This document shows positions 1 through 6,422 of a stretch of 24,307 bases of DNA, piece after piece. Position 1 is the first letter of the stretch; each line of letters opens with the position of its first letter. This DNA is from an uncultured Pseudomonadota bacterium. Lineage in GTDB: Bacteria; Pseudomonadota; Gammaproteobacteria; Methylococcales; Methylomonadaceae. The translations under genes were made by a program, and so were the position numbers. The stretch spans positions 1 through 24,307 of the forward strand of contig CAIUWU010000078.1 of assembly GCA_903902945.1 (NCBI GenBank). Reading direction: 5' to 3'. The notes beneath the pieces are model-generated. The model did no database searches and was not told the origin of the DNA. It saw only the letters and a list, made by a program, of their open reading frames with translations.

Positions 1-16
1 CCAGGCCTAAGCCCGG

Positions 17-82
17 GGCGGGCAGAAGGGTCTTCCTGACCCTCTGCCCGCCAGCGGCATCCCTGCCGCTGCCCGTTCGGGC
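17..82. repeat. three tandem stem-loops (REP-like)
   Basis: Three inverted repeats sit back to back. The first pairs 17-30 with 40-52 (13 base pairs with a single bulged A, 9-base loop). The second pairs 53-59 with 64-70 (7 of 7, loop TCCC). The third pairs 71-74 with 79-82 (loop GTTC). Such clustered GC-rich palindromes beyond the 3' end of a gene are typical of REP-type extragenic elements. The family cannot be assigned from one copy. Confidence 0.55.
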
Positions 83-203
83 AAGTTCCGGTCTCAGACC
101 CGGCTGCTCGGCGCGGCATAGGGGGAATCTGGTTGAGGCTATGGTGCGGCTGGGGTTTTGGCGTGATTGCGGGCTTTTGCTGGATTGCTTTACTGCGTTG
201 GTA

Positions 204-247
204 ATGACGGCTTTAATGGAAGCCGTCATCCCGGCAGGGATTGCCGG
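204..247. repeat. paired stem-loops resembling a dispersed extragenic repeat
   Basis: A perfect 10-bp stem (204-213 with 220-229, six-base loop) is followed at once by a 6-bp stem (231-236 with 242-247, five-base loop). The segment GCCGTCATCCCGGCAGGGAT resembles the dispersed proteobacterial repeats of the GTCATTCCCGC-GCGGGAAT type. It lies 43 bases beyond the pmbA stop codon. No T-run follows on the minus strand, so termination of pmbA here is not clear. Confidence 0.55.
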
Positions 248-289
248 AGTCCTTAGACTGGTTTAGCTTAGGCCCGCTGAGTTAAGCTG

Positions 290-1621
290 TCATTGCCCGG
301 CAATCGCCATTTTTTCGATCAGAATCGAGCCGCAGCGGATGTTGCCGCGCAGATCGACGTCGTTGCCGATGGCGACCAGATTGCGCAGCATGGTGGTCAG
401 GTTGCCGGCGATGGTGATTTCTTCAACCGGATACTGAATCACGCCGTTTTCCACCCAGAATCCCGAGGCGCCGCGCGAGTAGTCGCCGGTGACTCGATTG
501 ACGCCCTGTCCCATCAGTTCAGTAACCAGCAGGCCAGTATTCATCAGTTTCAGCATCCCGGCGAAATCGAGATCACCGCTGTCGACGGTCAGATTGTGCA
601 CGCCACCAGCATTGCCGGTGGTCTGCATGCCCAGCTTGCGAGCCGAATAAGTGCTGAGGACATAGCCGCGCAGAATGCCATTACTGACGATGTCGCGAGT
701 CTGAGTGGCAACGCCTTCGGCATCGTAACTAGCGCTGCCCAGGGCGCCTTTTAGTAGCGGCTGTTCATGAATGCGCACGAAATCAGGCAGGATTTGGCTG
801 TCGAGTTTGTCGAGCATGAACGAGGCCTTACGGTACAGACTGCCGCCGCTGATGGCGCCGATCAGCGCACCGATCAGGCCGGAGGCCATTTCCGGCGCAA
901 ACAGAACCGGACACTGGCGAGTCGTCAGGCTGCGGGCATTGAGGCGTGCCAGGGTACGCTGAGCGGTTTTTTCACCGATATGGCGCACCGATTCAAGCAG
1001 GTCGGGATTGCGGGCCACGCTGTACCAGTAGTCGCGCTGCATAGAGTCGCCGCTGCCGGCCAGAACCGAACAGCTGATCGAATGACGGCTGGACTGGTAA
1101 CCTTGCAGAAAACCCAGTGAATTGCCAAACACGCGGGTGCCTTGATGGCTGTTGACCGAAGCGCCTTCGGAATTGCTGATTGCCGGGTCGTAATGGCGGG
1201 CGATGTCTTCACATTCAATCGCCAGATCAATTGCCTGTTCGGCATTGATGGCCCAGGGATGATTCAGATCGAGATCGGGAAATACAGTGGCCAGCTGCGC
1301 TGCTTCGGGCAGACCGGCGTACTGATCGGGGCTGGCGTAACGGGCGATGCTGCAGGCTGCGGCGACGGTTTCTTGTAGCGACTCCGGTGAAACATCGTTA
1401 GTGCTGGCCGAACCTTTCTGCTGGCCAAAATAAACCGTCACGGCAATGCCTTGGTCACAGTGAAATTCAACCGTTTCTACTTCACCCAGTCTGGCGGCGA
1501 CGCTCAGGCCGTTATCAACACTAAAACCCGCTTCAGCGGCGCTGGCGCCCTGCTGTTTGGCTTCATCGAGGATTTGCTGGACGACAGTTTTCAAACGATC
1601 AATTTCGGCTTGGTTTTGCAC
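290..1621 (-). CDS. pmbA: PmbA/TldE, non-catalytic partner of the TldD metalloprotease
   Basis: The 443-residue product aligns in memory with E. coli PmbA (450 residues) along its whole length. Matching stretches are EVETVEFHCDQG, SYDAEGVATQTRDIV, STYSARKLGMQTTGNAGGVH, TGDYSRGASGFWVENG and the C-terminal end in AIAGQ. PmbA/TldE forms a cytoplasmic heterodimer with TldD that degrades unfolded peptides and, in E. coli, processes microcin B17 and the CcdA antitoxin. Like its homologues it lacks the HExxxH zinc motif found in TldD. The start is GTG at 1621-1619, and a GAG lies about 12 bases upstream. It follows tldD after 57 bases on the same strand, so co-expression is likely. Family assignment is secure; the exact start is less so. 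Confidence 0.95.
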   Translation of the reverse strand: MQNQAEIDRLKTVVQQILDEAKQQGASAAEAGFSVDNGLSVAARLGEVETVEFHCDQGIAVTVYFGQQKGSASTNDVSPESLQETVAAACSIARYASPDQYAGLPEAAQLATVFPDLDLNHPWAINAEQAIDLAIECEDIARHYDPAISNSEGASVNSHQGTRVFGNSLGFLQGYQSSRHSISCSVLAGSGDSMQRDYWYSVARNPDLLESVRHIGEKTAQRTLARLNARSLTTRQCPVLFAPEMASGLIGALIGAISGGSLYRKASFMLDKLDSQILPDFVRIHEQPLLKGALGSASYDAEGVATQTRDIVSNGILRGYVLSTYSARKLGMQTTGNAGGVHNLTVDSGDLDFAGMLKLMNTGLLVTELMGQGVNRVTGDYSRGASGFWVENGVIQYPVEEITIAGNLTTMLRNLVAIGNDVDLRGNIRCGSILIEKMAIAGQ

Positions 1622-1678
1622 AGTGAGTTCTCAGGTTAATTAGTCGTAATGGCTGGGTAATCAGCAGTAAGCTGAGGT

Positions 1679-3118
1679 TTAGACATGGGTGCCGCCGACG
1701 GTCAGTCCGTCGATTTTCAGGGTGGGCTGACCGACACCGACCGGCACGCTCTGGCCATCTTTGCCGCAGGTGCCAACGCCGCTGTCCAGCTGCATGTCAT
1801 TACCGACCATCGATACTTTGGTCAAAACATCAGGGCCGTTGCCTATCAGGGTGGCGCCTTTGACCGGGCGGGTGATTTTGCCGTTTTCGATCAGATACGC
1901 TTCGCTGGCCGAAAACACAAATTTGCCGGAGGTAATGTCTACCTGACCACCGCCGAAATTGGCGGCGTAAAGGCCTTTCTGTACCGAAGCAATAATTTCC
2001 TGCGGATCACTGTTGCCGGGCAGCATGTAGGTGTTGGTCATGCGCGGCATCGGCAAATGCGCATAGGATTCGCGGCGACCGTTGCCGGTAGGTGCGACTC
2101 CCATCAGGCGGGCATTGAGTTTGTCCTGCATATAACCTTTGAGGATGCCTTTTTCGATCAGCACCGTGTTTTGTGTCGGCGTGCCTTCGTCGTCGACGCT
2201 GAGTGAGCCGCGGCGTCCCGGTAAGGTGCCGTCATCGACCACGGTACATAAATCCGAAGCCACCCGTTCACCGACCCGGCCGCTGAATGCAGAGGTGCCT
2301 TTACGGTTGAAATCGCCTTCCAGACCGTGGCCGATGGCTTCGTGCAATAAAATGCCGGGCCAGCCGGGGCCGAGTACCACGGTCATGTTGCCGGCCGGTG
2401 CTTCCTGAGCGTGCAGATTGACCTGAGCCTGACGGACTGCTTCACGGCCATAGGCAAAGGCGCGATCGTCTTCCAGGAAATAACGGTAATCGCTGCGTGA
2501 GCCACCGCCCATGCTGCCTTGTTCGCGGCGGCCGTTTTCCTGCATGATGACGCTGACGTTCATGCGGACCAGAGGTCGGATATCAGCAACCAGCGCACCG
2601 TCCTGATTGGCGATCAACACATGGTCATAAGCTGAAACCAGACTGATCATGACTTCTTCGATACGGCTGTCCAGCTGCCGGGTAGCTTGATCGACCCGAT
2701 GCAGCAAATCGATTTTTTCCTGATCAGCCAGTGATTTCAGCGGATTGATGGTCGGGTAAAGCTGGGGCCAGGCTTGGGAGCCGGGCATTTTGTGCTGACG
2801 CTGCTGGCCATGTTTGACAATCGCCTTAACGTTATTGGCCGCTTCCAGCAAAATCGGTAATTCCAGCCGGTCGCTATAGGCAAAGCCGGTTTTATCGCCA
2901 CTGACTACCCGGACGCCAGCGCCGTGTTCAATCGAATGACTGCCATCTTTGACGATGCCGCCTTCGAGTGACCAGGATTCGAAATGACTGGACTGAAAAT
3001 AAATATCGGCAGCATCGACCGGCACGCTGAGCAGTGTCGCCATAATCCGGTCTATGTCTTCTGTCTGCAGGCCGTTATTGCCCAGAATATGTTGTTTGAC
3101 TTGTGTGAGTAGGGGCAT
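1679..3118 (-). CDS. tldD: TldD, catalytic subunit of the TldD/TldE zinc metalloprotease
   Basis: The 479-residue protein (E. coli TldD 481) carries the zinc motif HEAIGH at residues 259-264 followed by GLEGDFNRKG. Near the C terminus is the conserved GTCGKDGQSVPVG segment, whose cysteine (residue 451) corresponds to the third metal ligand of the family. TldD is the active half of a cytoplasmic heterodimer that cleaves small or unfolded peptides inside a closed chamber. In E. coli it matures microcin B17. In Gluconobacter oxydans, which has no pqqF, tldD is reported to be needed for PQQ synthesis. Here the gene lies about 3 kb from the start of pqqABCDE on the opposite strand, which makes PqqA a plausible substrate (inference). 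It starts at ATG 3118, 20 bases after the preceding membrane-protein gene. No good Shine-Dalgarno is visible. Confidence 0.96.
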   Translation of the reverse strand: MPLLTQVKQHILGNNGLQTEDIDRIMATLLSVPVDAADIYFQSSHFESWSLEGGIVKDGSHSIEHGAGVRVVSGDKTGFAYSDRLELPILLEAANNVKAIVKHGQQRQHKMPGSQAWPQLYPTINPLKSLADQEKIDLLHRVDQATRQLDSRIEEVMISLVSAYDHVLIANQDGALVADIRPLVRMNVSVIMQENGRREQGSMGGGSRSDYRYFLEDDRAFAYGREAVRQAQVNLHAQEAPAGNMTVVLGPGWPGILLHEAIGHGLEGDFNRKGTSAFSGRVGERVASDLCTVVDDGTLPGRRGSLSVDDEGTPTQNTVLIEKGILKGYMQDKLNARLMGVAPTGNGRRESYAHLPMPRMTNTYMLPGNSDPQEIIASVQKGLYAANFGGGQVDITSGKFVFSASEAYLIENGKITRPVKGATLIGNGPDVLTKVSMVGNDMQLDSGVGTCGKDGQSVPVGVGQPTLKIDGLTVGGTHV

Positions 3119-3138
3119 GAGCTTGAAAACTTAAGAAG

Positions 3139-3573
3139 TTATATGACGAAAAAGGAGGCCAGATACAACACGACCACTGCAGCAACAACAATGCCGGCGC
3201 GATGCAGCAGGTTTTGTGATTGCCAGAATTGCCGGGTTTGGGTTTTACGCCTGATCCAGGCATCGCGCGCCAGCTGTCTGATGCATTGATAGGCGTTAAC
3301 CACTAGGAATTTGAGCTTGTAAGCCAATAAGCCGATTAACAGCATCAGGGTATAAAAAGTGATGATCTGGCTGCCGTGGCGGTCGGTGTGAAACAGATGC
3401 TCGACACCGTGTTCGATGCCCAGTTCCACCCATTCGAACATGTTGTGCAGGATTTCAAACAGGATGTGCAGTATCTCGGTGACAATTTCAAACGTCACGT
3501 CATACAAAATCAGCGACAAAATGAGAAAAGCAACGATGAATAAATCGAGATTTTTCTTTGCAATGATGCTCAT
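3139..3573 (-). CDS. unknown three-helix membrane protein with Glu/His heptad segment
   Basis: I do not recognise this 144-residue protein. It has three probable membrane helices, at about 9-25, 69-87 and 126-143. Between the first two lies a charged, probably amphipathic stretch (28-66). In it glutamates fall at 33, 40, 47 and 54, exactly seven apart, and histidines at 36, 43, 55, 59, 62 and 66. The loop between helices 2 and 3 is basic (RRKTQTR near 108-114). The spacing puts Glu and His on neighbouring faces of a helix, which would suit metal binding or helix packing; this is inference. The gene is 24 bases after rlmJ and 20 before tldD, so it is probably co-transcribed with both. The start at ATG 3573 has an AGGA about 16 bases upstream, rather far for a good site. 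Confidence 0.7.
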   Translation of the reverse strand: MSIIAKKNLDLFIVAFLILSLILYDVTFEIVTEILHILFEILHNMFEWVELGIEHGVEHLFHTDRHGSQIITFYTLMLLIGLLAYKLKFLVVNAYQCIRQLARDAWIRRKTQTRQFWQSQNLLHRAGIVVAAVVVLYLASFFVI

Positions 3574-3597
3574 GGTGGATGAAGTCCTTAGCCTAAC

Positions 3598-4437
3598 CTA
3601 CTCCGGCACTTGCCAGACAATTTGCCATTGCCCCTGATTATTGGCAAGTTGCTGGTTCAGCCAAGGCAATAAAACTTGCGCTTGTTCGATCAATTGCCAG
3701 GGCGGGTTGATAAACAGCATACCAGAACCTGTCATGCCACGCACAGCACTGTCGCTGCTGATGTTGTGTTCGATCCGCAGTTGTTTGCTGATGCCGGTTG
3801 CTGCCAGTTTTTGCAGCATGTTTTCTGTAGTCTGGCGGTCGATAACTGGATACCACAGCGCATAGATGCCGGTGGCGAAACGGCGATGAGCCGTGGTCAT
3901 GGTGGTGACGATCTTGCTGTAGTCGGATTTGACTTCGTAACTGGGGTCGATCAGTACCAGTCCGCGACGCTGAATCGGCGGCAGTTTTTTCTCCAGCATG
4001 TGCAGGCCGTCTTCTTTGATGACACTGACTTGTTTATCGCCGGCGAACAGTTGTTGCAGGGCTTCGTAGTCGCTGCTGTGCAGTTCCGACAGTTGCAACC
4101 GGTCCTGCGAACGTACCAGGCGTCTGACCAGTTGCGGGGAACCCGGGTAACGTAACAGCTGATTGCCGGTGTTTTCGGCCCGTACCGCCGCTAGATAATC
4201 ACGGGCCACTTCCGGTATCTGATCCGCTTGCCAGAGCCGGCCAATACCCTGCTGGTATTCGCCGGTTTTCTGGGCAAATTCCGAGTGCAGCGCATATTTA
4301 CCGGCGCCGGCGTGAGTGTCGATATAGACAAACGGTTTGTCTTTTTGCTTGAGGCTGTTAATGGTCAGCGTCAGCAGGCTGTGTTTTAAAACGTCGGCAA
4401 AATTGCCGGCATGAAAGCCATGGCGATAACTAAGCAT
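3598..4437 (-). CDS. rlmJ: RlmJ, 23S rRNA A2030 N6-methyltransferase
   Basis: The product has 279 residues (E. coli RlmJ/YhiR 280) and opens with the family signature MLSYRHGFHAGNFADVLKH. It then shows the cofactor-site stretch DTHAGAGKY and the catalytic motif IV as LIDPSYEVKSDY. RlmJ transfers a methyl group from S-adenosylmethionine to N6 of A2030 in 23S rRNA. The usual motif is DPPY; here the second proline is serine, which should be tolerable but is worth noting. A Shine-Dalgarno (AGGA) lies about 11 bases before ATG 4437. The gene stands alone functionally and is part of the cca-to-pmbA minus-strand series, 30 bases after the DUF486 gene. Confidence 0.93.
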   Translation of the reverse strand: MLSYRHGFHAGNFADVLKHSLLTLTINSLKQKDKPFVYIDTHAGAGKYALHSEFAQKTGEYQQGIGRLWQADQIPEVARDYLAAVRAENTGNQLLRYPGSPQLVRRLVRSQDRLQLSELHSSDYEALQQLFAGDKQVSVIKEDGLHMLEKKLPPIQRRGLVLIDPSYEVKSDYSKIVTTMTTAHRRFATGIYALWYPVIDRQTTENMLQKLAATGISKQLRIEHNISSDSAVRGMTGSGMLFINPPWQLIEQAQVLLPWLNQQLANNQGQWQIVWQVPE

Positions 4438-4467
4438 CGGCGGTTCCTGAGAGTGAGTAAGCCATAC

Positions 4468-4827
4468 TTAGTTAAATTTGGCTCTGAAAATAAAAAATAC
4501 CGCGCCCAGTAGACACAGGCCGGCCCATAGATAATCGAGTTTAAGCGGTTCTTTCAGGTAATAGACCGAGAACGGTACAAAGACGCTGAGGGCGATCACT
4601 TCTTGCATGATTTTTAGCTGGCCGACACTGAGGCTGGTGTAGCCAATCCGGTTGGCGGGGACTTGCAGCAGATATTCAAACAGCGCGATGCCCCAGCTGA
4701 CGAGTGCTGCCAGTAACCAGGGTTTGTTATTCAGCTCCTTGAGATGGGCGTACCAGGCAAAAGTCATGAAAACATTGCTGCACACTAGCAGCCCGGCGCT
4801 GATCAAAACAGGATGGTTGGGCGACAT
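4468..4827 (-). CDS. DUF486 (DMT-like) small membrane protein
   Basis: This 119-residue protein has about four membrane helices (near 6-22, 37-54, 72-89 and 97-114). It matches the DUF486 family of the drug/metabolite transporter fold in sequence features such as TFAWYAHLK, EYLLQVPANRIGY and SVGQLKIMQEVI. No substrate has been established for this family as far as I know. Its ATG overlaps the cca stop codon by one base (TAATG at 4827), so translation is probably coupled to cca. Family membership is confident and function is unknown. Confidence 0.85.
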   Translation of the reverse strand: MSPNHPVLISAGLLVCSNVFMTFAWYAHLKELNNKPWLLAALVSWGIALFEYLLQVPANRIGYTSLSVGQLKIMQEVIALSVFVPFSVYYLKEPLKLDYLWAGLCLLGAVFFIFRAKFN

Positions 4828-6053
4828 TAGGATAACTGGTGTTTAAATTGGCTGATGCAGTCGATACGCAGACGGCGGATGGCGGTGCCGATCTCGGCGC
4901 CTTGCAGCTTGCTGTTTAGAATGGCGCGGGTATCGAGTTGGTTCAGTTGTGTCATGACGGCTCTGATAAAGTCGGCTTGCGGGTAATCGCGGTTTTCAAA
5001 GCCGGTCCGGCCTCTGGCATCGGCTTCACAGGCGATCAAAAAGCCTTCCAGCTGATTGGCTGCCCTGAAAGCGCCGATATTATGCAATAAGTCGGCCAGG
5101 GTGTCGGCGCGCAGTTCCCTTACCCGGTGGCAGTGAGTGTGATACTGCATTACATCTCGGGCCAGTGTTTTGTAGGTTTTCGGTACCCTGAGGCGCTGGC
5201 AGAAGTTTTCCAGTGGTTTCAGGCCTTTTTGTTCATGGCCGTGATGACTGGGCCAGAACTGGCTGGGCGTCACGGCTTTGCCCAGATCATGTAACAGCGC
5301 CGCCAGCCTGACTTCGGGTTGACTTGAAAGCCGGCTGGCCTGTTCCAGTACCATCAGGGCATGAATGCCGGTATCGATTTCCGGGTGGTATTGCGCCGGT
5401 TGCGGTACGCCGAACAAGGCATCGATTTCTGGAAAAATCACTTGCAGGGCGCTGCAGTCGCGGAGCACTTCAAAAAAGGCAGCCGGCGTGGTTTCGCCAA
5501 GGGCTTTTTGCAGTTCAGCCCAGACCCGTTCGGCAACCAGATGCTGTGCTTCACCGTTAGCAACCATTTGCCGCATCAGGGCGAGTGTTTCATCGGCAAC
5601 GCTAAAACCCAGATGGGCAAAACGGGCAGCAAAGCGGGCAACCCGCAGAATCCGTACCGGGTCTTCGCTGAATGCTGGTGACACATGCCGTAGCAGGCGC
5701 CGCTTCAGATCGTGCTGGCCGTTGTAAGGATCGATCAGTTGGCCGTCACTAGTTTCGGCGATGGCGTTGATGGTCAGATCGCGGCGTTGCAAGTCCTGTT
5801 CCAGGGTAACATCGGCAGCGGTGTGAAACACGAAACCTTTGTAGCCGGGAGCGGTTTTACGTTCGGTACGGGCCAGGGCGTATTCTTCATGGCTGTCGGG
5901 ATGCAGGAAAACCGGAAAATCTTTGCCTACCGGCCGGAAGCCCTGGGCGAGCAGGGTTTCGACGCTGGCGCCGACTACCAGCCAGTCACGTTCTTTTACC
6001 GGGTAACCCAGTAAGCGATCACGCACGGCGCCGCCGACTAGATATGTTTTCAT
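4827..6053 (-). CDS. cca: CCA-adding tRNA nucleotidyltransferase with HD domain
   Basis: The enzyme adds or repairs the 3' CCA end of tRNAs. Taken from ATG 6053 it has 408 residues (E. coli Cca 412). It begins with the class II nucleotidyltransferase signature MKTYLVGGAVRDRLLG, then KERDWLVVGAS (catalytic carboxylates at 21 and 23), the template segment EEYALARTERK and RRDLTINAIAE. An HD-type hydrolase motif follows (LAALLHDLGK, about 250-259), as in the gammaproteobacterial proteins with phosphatase/phosphodiesterase activity. Residue 21 is Glu where E. coli has Asp. A TTG at 6086 would add 11 residues, but a promoter predicted just upstream would put transcription start at about that base, so ATG 6053 is preferred. 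It heads the minus-strand series and diverges from pqqA. Confidence 0.95.
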   Translation of the reverse strand: MKTYLVGGAVRDRLLGYPVKERDWLVVGASVETLLAQGFRPVGKDFPVFLHPDSHEEYALARTERKTAPGYKGFVFHTAADVTLEQDLQRRDLTINAIAETSDGQLIDPYNGQHDLKRRLLRHVSPAFSEDPVRILRVARFAARFAHLGFSVADETLALMRQMVANGEAQHLVAERVWAELQKALGETTPAAFFEVLRDCSALQVIFPEIDALFGVPQPAQYHPEIDTGIHALMVLEQASRLSSQPEVRLAALLHDLGKAVTPSQFWPSHHGHEQKGLKPLENFCQRLRVPKTYKTLARDVMQYHTHCHRVRELRADTLADLLHNIGAFRAANQLEGFLIACEADARGRTGFENRDYPQADFIRAVMTQLNQLDTRAILNSKLQGAEIGTAIRRLRIDCISQFKHQLS

Positions 6054-6093
6054 GCCAAGGAAACCTGTGTAGAGAGGGATTTGCAAAGGCGAC

Positions 6094-6123
6094 AGTATAA
6101 ATGAGCTAAGGCGAACATGCTAA
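6094..6123 (-). promoter_or_regulatory. predicted sigma-70 promoter of cca
   Basis: Read on the minus strand there is a -35-like TTAGCA (6118-6123), an 18-base spacer and a -10 TATACT (6094-6099). Transcription would begin near 6087, giving a leader of about 34 bases to ATG 6053. The -10 is strong and the -35 matches consensus at four of six positions. Confidence 0.5.
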
Positions 6124-6152
6124 AAACCGCGCTGAATGCTGTAATCGCTGTG

Positions 6153-6181
6153 TTGCACAAAAAAAAACTTCATCGTATACT
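6153..6181 (+). promoter_or_regulatory. predicted sigma-70 promoter of pqqA
   Basis: TTGCAC (6153-6158) and TATACT (6176-6181) are separated by exactly 17 bases and point at pqqA. Transcription would start near 6188, leaving a leader of about 50 bases. The spacer contains a run of nine A residues (6159-6167). The divergent cca promoter lies within 60 bases, so the two transcripts could share regulation. The only palindrome seen nearby is TTTGATCAAA at 6195-6204, just inside the leader. Confidence 0.65.
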
Positions 6182-6238
6182 CCCGGATGCTTTTTTTGAT
6201 CAAATAAGCTACAACAAAAACCTCTGGAGGGTAAAAAA

Positions 6239-6313
6239 ATGAAATGGGAAACACCTGCATACAATGACATGCGTTTTGGCTTTGAAGTCACCATGTACAT
6301 TTACAACCGTTAA
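6239..6313 (+). CDS. pqqA: PqqA, PQQ precursor peptide
   Basis: This 24-codon gene encodes a peptide starting MKWETPAYND and ending FEVTMYIYNR. Glu16 and Tyr20 hold the conserved E-x-x-x-Y spacing. These two side chains are cross-linked by PqqE and become the whole carbon skeleton of PQQ. Length and sequence are close to the Pseudomonas and methanotroph peptides. A second tyrosine follows at 22. A very good Shine-Dalgarno, GGAGG at 6226-6230, sits eight bases before the ATG, and a predicted promoter lies 58 bases upstream of the ATG. A hairpin terminator follows the stop codon, so the peptide should be made in excess over the downstream enzymes. Assignment is secure from the peptide and its position before pqqB. 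Confidence 0.97.
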   Translation: MKWETPAYNDMRFGFEVTMYIYNR

Positions 6314-6331
6314 TTTTTACGGTGTAAGCTG

Positions 6332-6364
6332 AAAAAGGGGCATTAAAAGTGCCCCTTTTTTTTT
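6332..6364 (+). terminator. intrinsic terminator or attenuator between pqqA and pqqB
   Basis: An 11-bp perfect stem (6332-6342 with 6350-6360, loop TTAAAAG) has four G-C pairs at its core and continues into a run of nine T residues (6356-6364). It begins 18 bases after the pqqA stop. It has the form of a rho-independent terminator. No promoter was recognised between it and pqqB, so read-through from pqqA is the likely source of pqqBCDE mRNA. Confidence 0.85.
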
Positions 6365-6422
6365 GCCTGAGGTTTTTTATTCCCGTATCATTCGGCGCTC
6401 TTTTATTAAACCCTTTTAGCTT

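Larger units (their letters stand above)
1..289. other. gene-free left flank with hairpin repeats
   Basis: No reading frame here resembles a known protein. The stretch lies downstream of pmbA (minus strand) and runs to the window edge. It holds a cluster of three adjacent stem-loops at 17-82 and a second pair at 204-247, listed separately. None is followed by a T-run on either strand, so they are better read as extragenic palindromes than as classical terminators. Positions 90-200 show nothing I can name. Confidence 0.6.

Noticed and set aside
293..1120. Long open frames on the plus strand opposite pmbA (and similar ones opposite tldD, hemC, hemX and ubiD)
   Set aside because: They mirror the codon structure of well-recognised genes on the other strand, have no family features or ribosome sites, and overlap conserved proteins fully.
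6054..6086. Eleven-residue N-terminal extension of Cca from TTG 6086
   Set aside because: The family begins at MKTYLVGGAVRD (ATG 6053), and the predicted promoter would start transcription at about 6087, leaving no room for a ribosome site.
6106..6300. Minus-strand 64-residue frame covering the pqqA region
   Set aside because: It overlaps pqqA and its promoter, has no recognisable features, and pqqA is certain.
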